Assembly (NCBI RefSeq): GCF_014650815.1
Contig: NZ_BMVR01000005.1
Coordinates: 186,001 to 250,000, forward strand
DNA from: Streptomyces flavofungini
Lineage (GTDB): Bacteria; Actinomycetota; Actinomycetes; Streptomycetales; Streptomycetaceae
Direction: 5' to 3'
DNA: 64,000 nt
Below the pieces are notes generated by a model. It searched no databases. It worked only from the letters and a program-made list of their open reading frames with translations, and was not told the DNA's origin. The stretch's first letter is position 1. Each line of letters begins with the position of its first letter. Of the stretch, positions 58,161-64,000 are shown piece after piece. The position numbers and the translations under genes are program-made.

Positions 58161-59762
58161 GTGACCGTGCTCGCGTCCGCGCTCGACCCGGCGAGCCCCG
58201 AGTACGCCGACCACCGCGCCGCCATGCTCGCCAAGCTGGCCGACCTCGACGCCGAGCAGGCCAAGGCGCTGGCGGGGGGCGGCGAGAAGTACGTCCAACG
58301 GCACCGGGACCGGGGGAAGCTGCTGGCCCGGGAGCGCATCGAGCTGCTGCTCGACCCGGACACGCCGTTCCTGGAGCTGTCGCCGCTCGCCGCGTGGGGC
58401 AGCGAGTACCCGGTCGGAGCCTCCATGGTCACCGGCATCGGCGTCGTCGAGGGCGTGGAGTGCCTGATCACCGCCAACGACCCGACGGTACGCGGCGGCG
58501 CCAGCAACCCCTGGACGCTGAAGAAGGCGTTCCGCGCGCACGAGATCGGCCACGCCAACCGGCTGCCGTCCGTCCACCTGGTGGAGTCCGGGGGCGCCGA
58601 CCTGCCGTCCCAGAAGGAGATCTTCATCCCGGGCGGCGCCCTGTTCAAGCACCTCACGCGTTCGTCGGCCGCCGGGATCCCGACCGTCGCCGTCGTCTTC
58701 GGCAACTCCACGGCGGGCGGCGCCTACGTCCCCGGCATGTGCGACCACGTGATCATGGTCAAGGAGCGCGCGAAGGTGTTCCTCGGCGGGCCGCCGCTGG
58801 TGAAGATGGCGACCGGCGAGGAGAGCGACGACGAGTCCCTGGGCGGCGCCGAGATGCACGCCCGCACCTCCGGCCTCGCCGACTACCTCGCCGAGGACGA
58901 GCACGACGCGCTCCGCCAGACCCGCCGCGTCGTCGCCCGCCTCAACTGGCGCAAGGCGCACGCCGACCCGGCCGTCCCCGCCGAGCCGCCCAAGTACGAC
59001 ACCGAGGAACTCCTCGGCATCGTCCCCGGCGATTTGCGCACCCCCTTCGACCCCCGCGAGGTCATCGCGCGGATCGTCGACGGCTCCGACTTCGACGAGT
59101 TCAAGCCGCTGTACGGGACGAGCCTGGTGACGGGCTGGGCGCGCCTGCACGGCTACCCGGTCGGTGTCCTCGCCAACGCGCAGGGCGTGCTGTTCTCCGC
59201 GGAGTCGCAGAAGGCCGCCCAGTTCATCCAGTTGGCGAATCAGCGTGACATCCCGCTGCTGTTCCTGCACAACACCACCGGCTACATGGTCGGCAAGGAG
59301 TACGAGCAGGGCGGCATCATCAAGCACGGCGCGATGATGATCAACGCGGTCAGCAACTCGCGGGTGCCGCACCTGTCGGTCCTGATGGGCGCCTCCTACG
59401 GCGCCGGGCACTACGGCATGTGCGGGCGCGCCTACGACCCCCGGTTCCTGTTCGCCTGGCCCAGCGCCAAGTCCGCCGTCATGGGCCCGCAGCAGCTCGC
59501 GGGCGTCCTGTCGATCGTGGCGCGCCAGTCGGCGGCGGCGAAGGGCAAGCCCTACGACGACGACGCCGACGCGGCGCTGCGCGCGATGGTGGAGCAGCAG
59601 ATCGAGTCCGAGTCGCTGCCGATGTTCCTCTCGGGGCGTCTCTACGACGACGGGGTGATCGACCCGCGCGACACCCGCACCGTCCTCGGGATCTGCCTGT
59701 CCGCCCTCCACACGGCCCCGGTCGAAGGCGCGCGCGGCGGCTTCGGCGTCTTCAGGATGTGA
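58161..59762 (+). CDS. Acyl-CoA carboxylase, carboxyltransferase (beta) subunit
   Basis: A 533-residue biotin-dependent carboxyltransferase. EKYVQRHRDRGKLLARERIE and LLDPDTPFLELSPLAAWGSE at the N-terminus, two crotonase-like halves with glycine-rich oxyanion loops (GNSTAGGAYVPGMCDHVIMV; MGASYGAGHYGMCGRAYDPR) and LLFLHNTTGYMVGKEYEQGG place it with methylcrotonyl- and geranyl-CoA carboxylase beta chains (MccB/AtuC) rather than acetyl-/propionyl-CoA types. AtuA upstream favours geranyl-CoA. GTG 58161 has GGAGG at 58150-58154, immediately at the TnpB element's border. Confidence 0.9.
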   Translation: MTVLASALDPASPEYADHRAAMLAKLADLDAEQAKALAGGGEKYVQRHRDRGKLLARERIELLLDPDTPFLELSPLAAWGSEYPVGASMVTGIGVVEGVECLITANDPTVRGGASNPWTLKKAFRAHEIGHANRLPSVHLVESGGADLPSQKEIFIPGGALFKHLTRSSAAGIPTVAVVFGNSTAGGAYVPGMCDHVIMVKERAKVFLGGPPLVKMATGEESDDESLGGAEMHARTSGLADYLAEDEHDALRQTRRVVARLNWRKAHADPAVPAEPPKYDTEELLGIVPGDLRTPFDPREVIARIVDGSDFDEFKPLYGTSLVTGWARLHGYPVGVLANAQGVLFSAESQKAAQFIQLANQRDIPLLFLHNTTGYMVGKEYEQGGIIKHGAMMINAVSNSRVPHLSVLMGASYGAGHYGMCGRAYDPRFLFAWPSAKSAVMGPQQLAGVLSIVARQSAAAKGKPYDDDADAALRAMVEQQIESESLPMFLSGRLYDDGVIDPRDTRTVLGICLSALHTAPVEGARGGFGVFRM

Positions 59763-59768
59763 GGCAAG

Positions 59769-61727
59769 GTGACTGAATCTCCCATGATCTCCAAGCTGTT
59801 GGTCGCCAACCGGGGCGAGATCGCCTGCCGGGTGTTCCGTACCTGCCGGGAGCTCGGCATCGCCACGGTCGCCGTGCACTCCGACGCCGACGCGGACGCG
59901 CTGCACGTACGAGAGGCCGATGAGGCGGTACGGCTGCCGGGGGCGGCGCCTTCGGAGACGTATCTGCGCGGCGAGCTGGTGGTGAAGGCCGCGCAGGCGG
60001 CGGGCGCGGACGCGGTCCACCCGGGCTACGGCTTCCTGTCGGAGAACGCCGCCTTCGCGCGGGCCGTCGCCGACGCGGGCCTGCTGTGGATCGGGCCGCC
60101 GCCGGAGGCCATCGAGGCGATGGCCTCCAAGACCCGCGCCAAGGAGCTGATGGGGCTCGCACCGCTGGCCGTGGACGCGGTCACGGAGGCCGACCTTCCG
60201 GTGCTCGTGAAGGCAGCGGCCGGCGGTGGCGGGCGCGGGATGCGGGTCGTACGGGAACTGGACGCCCTCAAGGGTGAGTTGGCGGCCGCGCGGGCCGAGG
60301 CGGCCAGCGCCTTCGGGGACGGCGAGGTGTTCGTCGAGCCGTACGTCGAGGGCGGGCGGCACGTCGAGGTGCAGGTCATGGCCGACGGGCACGGGACGGT
60401 GTGGGCGCTCGGGACGCGCGACTGCACGCTGCAGCGCCGCCATCAGAAGGTCATCGAGGAGGCCCCGGCACCCGGGCTCGACAGTGAACTCGTGGCGCGA
60501 CTGCACGCGTTGGCGACCCGCGCCGCCCGCGCTACCGACTACCGGGGCGCCGGGACCGTGGAGTTCCTGGTCGCCGCCGACGGCACCGCGCACTTCCTGG
60601 AGATGAACACCCGCCTCCAGGTCGAACACCCCGTGACGGAGGCCGTGTTCGGCCTCGACCTGGTCGCCCTGCAGCTCCGCGTCGCCGAGGGCGAGCCGCT
60701 GCCCGGCCCGCAGCCGCCGCCCGCGCACGGGCACGCCGTCGAGGCCCGCCTCTACGCCGAGGACCCGGCGGCCGGGTGGGCCCCGCAGACCGGCACCCTG
60801 CACCGCATCGCCGTGCCGGACGGGGTGCGCCTCGACACCGGGTACGCGGACGGCGACACCGTCGGCGTGCACTACGACGCGATGCTCGCGAAGGTCGTCG
60901 CCCACGCGCCGACCCGCGCGGAGGCGCTGCGGAAGCTGGCGGGCGCCCTGGACCGGACGGTGGTCCACGGCCCGGTCACCAACCGGGAGTCGCTGGTGCG
61001 GTCGCTGCGGCACCCGGAGTTCGCGGCGGCCCGCATGGACACGTCGTTCTACGACCGGCATCTGCCCGGGCTGACGGCCCCCGACCCCGGCCCGTGGGCC
61101 CGGTACGCGCCGCTGGCCGCAGCCCTCGCCGACGCCTGCGGCCGGTCCCGGTTCGGCGGCTGGCGCAATCTGCGCTCGCAGCCGCAGGTCAAGCGGTACC
61201 TGAGCGTGGCGGACGGCGTCGAGCACGAGGTCCGGTACGCGCACACCCGTGGCGGCCCGGTCGCCGACGGCGTCCGCGTGCTGCGGGCCGCGCCCGACCT
61301 CGTGGTGCTCGAAGCCGACGGCGTGCGGCGGGAGTTCGCGGTGGCGTCGTACGGCGGGAGCCGCGTGTACGTCGGGAACGTGGCGCTGGACGCGCTGTCG
61401 CCGCTGCCCGAGCCCACCGTGCGGCAGGAGCCGGGCTCGCTGCTCGCGCCGATGCCGGGGACGGTGCTCCGGGTCGGGGAGGGCCTGGCGGCGGGCGCGC
61501 GGGTCGAGGCCGGGCAGCCGGTGGTGTGGCTGGAGGCGATGAAGATGGAGCACCGGGTCGTGGCCCCCGCCGCCGGAACCCTCACCGCGCTGCACGCGGA
61601 GCCGGGGCGGCAGGTCGAGGTGGGCGCGCTGCTCGCGGTGGTCCAGGAGGACGCCCAGCTCGCGGCGGGGCAGGAAGACGTACAGCTCACTGTGGTCGAG
61701 GAAGACGTACAGGAGGAAGAACTGTGA
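59769..61727 (+). CDS. Acyl-CoA carboxylase, biotin carboxylase/carrier (alpha) subunit
   Basis: A 652-residue protein with biotin carboxylase (KLLVANRGEIACRVFRTCRE, VKAAAGGGGRGMRVV ATP-grasp loop, FLEMNTRLQVEHPVTE), a linker and a biotinyl domain with Lys592 in EAMKMEHR. It forms the holoenzyme with the beta subunit just upstream (6 bp gap). Between KTRAKELMG and the glycine loop the B-domain entry is slightly shorter than usual. The C-terminal ~30 residues after the biotinyl domain are a repetitive acidic tail (EDVQLTVVEEDVQEEEL) not normal for the family. GTG 59769; stop overlaps the dehydrogenase start. Confidence 0.9.
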   Translation: MTESPMISKLLVANRGEIACRVFRTCRELGIATVAVHSDADADALHVREADEAVRLPGAAPSETYLRGELVVKAAQAAGADAVHPGYGFLSENAAFARAVADAGLLWIGPPPEAIEAMASKTRAKELMGLAPLAVDAVTEADLPVLVKAAAGGGGRGMRVVRELDALKGELAAARAEAASAFGDGEVFVEPYVEGGRHVEVQVMADGHGTVWALGTRDCTLQRRHQKVIEEAPAPGLDSELVARLHALATRAARATDYRGAGTVEFLVAADGTAHFLEMNTRLQVEHPVTEAVFGLDLVALQLRVAEGEPLPGPQPPPAHGHAVEARLYAEDPAAGWAPQTGTLHRIAVPDGVRLDTGYADGDTVGVHYDAMLAKVVAHAPTRAEALRKLAGALDRTVVHGPVTNRESLVRSLRHPEFAAARMDTSFYDRHLPGLTAPDPGPWARYAPLAAALADACGRSRFGGWRNLRSQPQVKRYLSVADGVEHEVRYAHTRGGPVADGVRVLRAAPDLVVLEADGVRREFAVASYGGSRVYVGNVALDALSPLPEPTVRQEPGSLLAPMPGTVLRVGEGLAAGARVEAGQPVVWLEAMKMEHRVVAPAAGTLTALHAEPGRQVEVGALLAVVQEDAQLAAGQEDVQLTVVEEDVQEEEL

Positions 61728-62887
61728 ACGCTCCCGTGCTCGAAACCGAGGAACACCAGGCGTTGCGCGCGGCCGTCGCGGCGCTCGGCAAGCGCTACGG
61801 CCGCGCCTACATGACCCGCGTCGTGCGGGACGAGGGCCACCCCGACGAGCTGTGGGCGGACGCCGCCAAGCTCGGCTACCTGGGCGTGAACCTGCCCGAG
61901 GAGTACGGCGGCGGGGGCGGCGGCATCGCCGAACTCTCCATCGTCCTGGAGGAGTTGGGGGCCGCCGGCAGCCCACTGCTGATGATGGTGGTGTCCCCGG
62001 CGATCTGCGGCACGGTGATCGCCCGCTTCGGCACCGAGGCGCAGCGGCGGACGTGGCTGCCGGGCCTCGCCGACGGCACCCGCACGATGGCGTTCGGCAT
62101 CACCGAGCCCGACGCGGGCTCCAACTCGCACCGCATCACCACCACCGCCCGCAGGGACGGCGACGACTGGGTCCTGACCGGCCGCAAGGTCTTCATCTCC
62201 GGCGTCGACATCGCCGACGCCACCCTCGTCGTGGGCCGCACCGAGGACGCCCGCACGGGCAAGCTGAAGCCCTGCCTGTTCATCGTCCCGCGCGACGCGC
62301 CGGGCTTCACCCGCCACCGCATCGACATGGAACTCCAGGCCCCGGAGAAGCAGTTCGAGCTGGTGCTCGACGAGGTGCGGCTGCCCGCCGACGCGCTGGT
62401 GGGCGACGAGGACGCGGGCCTGCTCCAGCTCTTCGCCGGGCTCAACCCGGAGCGCATCATGACGGCCGCGTTCTCCCTCGGCATGGCGCGCTTCGCGCTC
62501 GCGCGGGCCGTGGAGTACGCCAAGGAACGCAGCGTCTGGAAGTCCCCGATCGGCGCCCACCAGGCGATCGCGCACCCGCTCGCCCAGTCCCACATAGAGA
62601 TCGAGCTGGCCCGCCTGATGATGCAGAAGGCGGCCCGCCTGTACGACGACGGGGACGACCTGGGGGCGGGCGAGGCCGCGAACATGGCGAAGTTCGCGGC
62701 GGCCGACGCCTGCGTGAAGGCCGTCGACCAGGCGGTGCACACCCTCGGCGGCAACGGCCTGACCAAGGAGTTCGGGCTCGCCTCGCTGATCGTGGCGTCC
62801 CGGGTCGCGCGGATCGCGCCGGTGAGCCGGGAGATGATCCTCAACTTCGTGTCCCACCAGAGCCTGGGCCTGCCCAAGTCGTACTAG
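61724..62887 (+). CDS. Acyl-CoA dehydrogenase
   Basis: A 387-residue flavoenzyme that introduces the alpha-beta double bond in an acyl-CoA. LGYLGVNLPEEYGGGGGGIA, MAFGITEPDAGSNSHRITTT (FAD-binding loop), QAIAHPLAQSHIEIELARLM and HTLGGNGLTKEFGLASLIV are typical. It most resembles citronellyl-CoA dehydrogenases (AtuD) and other ACADs of branched substrates. GTG 61724 overlaps the carboxylase stop, with AGGAGGAAG upstream coming from the carboxylase's acidic tail. Cytoplasmic; electrons go to ETF. Confidence 0.9.
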   Translation: MNAPVLETEEHQALRAAVAALGKRYGRAYMTRVVRDEGHPDELWADAAKLGYLGVNLPEEYGGGGGGIAELSIVLEELGAAGSPLLMMVVSPAICGTVIARFGTEAQRRTWLPGLADGTRTMAFGITEPDAGSNSHRITTTARRDGDDWVLTGRKVFISGVDIADATLVVGRTEDARTGKLKPCLFIVPRDAPGFTRHRIDMELQAPEKQFELVLDEVRLPADALVGDEDAGLLQLFAGLNPERIMTAAFSLGMARFALARAVEYAKERSVWKSPIGAHQAIAHPLAQSHIEIELARLMMQKAARLYDDGDDLGAGEAANMAKFAAADACVKAVDQAVHTLGGNGLTKEFGLASLIVASRVARIAPVSREMILNFVSHQSLGLPKSY

Positions 62888-62914
62888 GTGTCCGAGTCTT
62901 CCCAGGGAGTTCTG

Positions 62915-63664
62915 ATGGCAGTGGTACTCGTCTCGGAGCCGGACCGGGGCATCGTCACCCTCACGCTGGACTCGCCCGCGAACCGCAACGCCCTGTCGGC
63001 GGCCCTGGTCGGTGAACTGGCGGACGCACTCGCCGAGTCGGGCCGGGACGACGGCGTGCGCGCGGTGGTCCTGACCCACACGGGGTCGACGTTCTGCGCG
63101 GGCGCCGACCTGCGCGAACCCCCCGACCCGGGGGCGTTCGTGGCGCTGCTCCGGCAGCTCGTGGAGCTGCCGAAACCCGTGGTGGCGCGGGTGCGCGGGC
63201 ACGTGCGGGCGGGCGGGCTCGGGCTGCTCGGGGCGTGCGACATCGCGGTGGCGGGCGGACCGGACGTGTCGTTCGCGCTGACCGAGGTGCACATCGGGGT
63301 CGTACCGGCGGTGATCTCGCTGACGCTCCTGCCGCGCCTGGACGCGCGCGCCGCGAGCCGCTACTACCTCACCGGTGAGCGCTTCGGCGGCGCGGAGGCG
63401 GCCCGGATCGGCCTGGTCTCGGCGTACGCGGGGGCCGATGACGGCGTCGGCGTGGTCCTGGAGCCGGTGCTCGAAGGGCTGCGCAAGGCCGCTCCGGGGG
63501 CGCTGGCCGACGCGAAGAGACTCGTCACGGCTAGGGTTCTTGACGCATTCGACAAGGAAGCGGACGCCCTCGTCGCCCTCTCCGCCCACCGCTTCGGCTC
63601 CGCCGAGGCCAAGGAGGGGATGGAGGCGTTCCTGGAACGACGGGAGCGTTCATGGGCGCTGTGA
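62915..63664 (+). CDS. Enoyl-CoA hydratase/isomerase family protein
   Basis: A 249-residue crotonase. PANRNALSAALVGELADALA, the oxyanion loop TGSTFCAGADLREP and HVRAGGLGLLGACDIAVAGG, and FALTEVHIGVVPAVISLTLL with one catalytic acidic residue (E in TEVHIGV) are present. In an Atu-type pathway it would hydrate an unsaturated branched glutaconyl-CoA (AtuE). ATG 62915 with AGGGAG eight bases upstream is preferred; GTG 62888 in the same frame would add nine residues. The next gene's start lies inside its 3' end. Confidence 0.87.
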   Translation: MAVVLVSEPDRGIVTLTLDSPANRNALSAALVGELADALAESGRDDGVRAVVLTHTGSTFCAGADLREPPDPGAFVALLRQLVELPKPVVARVRGHVRAGGLGLLGACDIAVAGGPDVSFALTEVHIGVVPAVISLTLLPRLDARAASRYYLTGERFGGAEAARIGLVSAYAGADDGVGVVLEPVLEGLRKAAPGALADAKRLVTARVLDAFDKEADALVALSAHRFGSAEAKEGMEAFLERRERSWAL

Positions 63665-64000
63665 CCGAGGCCGACCGCGCCCCCAAGCAGGACCGCAGCC
63701 GGGTCACCCGGCAACGGCTCCTGGAGGCGGCGGTGTCCTGCCTGGCCGAACACGGCTGGGCGGGCTCGACGGTGTCCGTCGTCGCGGAGCGGGCCGGGGT
63801 GTCGCGCGGCGCCGCCCAGCACCACTTCCGCACCCGCGAGGAACTGTTCACGGCCGCCGTCGAGTACGTCGCCGAGGAACGGTCGGCCGCGCTGCGCGGG
63901 CTGTTCCCCGAGGGCGCCGGGGGCCCGGCCGGGGCCGACCGGACCGCGGTGGTCGCGGCCCTGGTCGACCTGTACACCGGCCCGCTGTTCCGGGCCGCCC
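63652..64000 (+). CDS. TetR family regulator, 3' end cut by the window
   Basis: ATG 63652 overlaps the hydratase end by 13 bp. The HTH (RQRLLEAAVSCLAEHGWAGS, TVSVVAERAGVSRGAAQHHF) is complete, and about 116 residues are visible before the window ends. As the last known gene of the operon it is the likely repressor of the CAAGCA-CGCT-TGCTTG site at 54023 (AtuR/LiuR-like role). Its effector-binding domain is mostly outside the window. Confidence 0.85.
   Translation, partial: MGAVTEADRAPKQDRSRVTRQRLLEAAVSCLAEHGWAGSTVSVVAERAGVSRGAAQHHFRTREELFTAAVEYVAEERSAALRGLFPEGAGGPAGADRTAVVAALVDLYTGPLFRAA

Noticed and set aside
57885..61976. A 1,363-codon minus-strand frame
   Set aside because: It is antisense to both carboxylase genes; the composition is typical of a shadow and no motif is present.

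Overview
The window is GC-rich actinobacterial DNA and looks like a Streptomyces chromosome. GTG and occasional TTG starts, third-position GC bias, DUF397/DUF5753-HTH pairs, DUF2530, DUF2771, DUF3027 and common Streptomyces intergenic palindromes all point that way. I see no tRNA, rRNA, CRISPR array or prophage. About 55 genes are supported. Most long alternative-frame ORFs are GC-skew shadows.

Layout. 1-8.5 kb: end of futalosine hydrolase (menaquinone), a DUF2771 lipoprotein, an MFS carrier and a DUF3027 protein. A ~970 bp repeat-rich non-coding block follows, then a 1,101-aa sacsin/Hsp90-like ATPase. 8.5-15.1 kb: two tandem secreted paralogues, a CtpE-type P-ATPase, a DUF2530 protein and an AzgA-type purine permease. 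15.1-22.2 kb: small housekeeping genes (RHH, MarR with MFS, GNAT, ThpR, aldo/keto reductase, Uma2, VOC, PNPOx-like, DUF1801). 22.2-27.5 kb: two tightly coupled FG-GAP secreted proteins and a DUF418 membrane protein. 27.5-33.7 kb is accessory: two copies of an HTH-DUF397 module in direct orientation flank a secreted S1 protease and a lipoprotein; each copy has a damaged copy of the same small divergent gene. 33.7-37.7 kb: two tandem NLR-like proteins, each with an N-terminal RHIM-like motif, a P-loop ATPase and near-identical 32-residue TPR repeats. 37.7-49.6 kb: an NmrA-type oxidoreductase with TetR, a decaying response regulator, AraC/metallo-hydrolase, a serine hydrolase, an SGNH hydrolase, a secreted propeller-like protein, TetR with a DrrAB-type exporter, and serC. 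50-54 kb: a fused FAD/Fe-S dehydrogenase and an EamA exporter. 54-64 kb: an acyl-CoA catabolic operon resembling the acyclic-terpene (Atu) pathway, ending in a TetR gene cut by the window edge.

How genes work together. The Atu-like operon supplies an AtuA-family protein, a biotin-dependent acyl-CoA carboxylase, an acyl-CoA dehydrogenase and an enoyl-CoA hydratase; the last gene is probably the repressor of a 16-bp dyad ahead of the first gene. A TnpB element with a divergent Arc-like gene sits antisense inside this operon. The TetR/DrrAB, MarR/MFS and TetR/NmrA units all carry visible palindromic operators. The most unusual locus is the NLR-like pair: bacterial relatives with this architecture act in cell-death or anti-phage signalling, but no effector partner is visible beside them.
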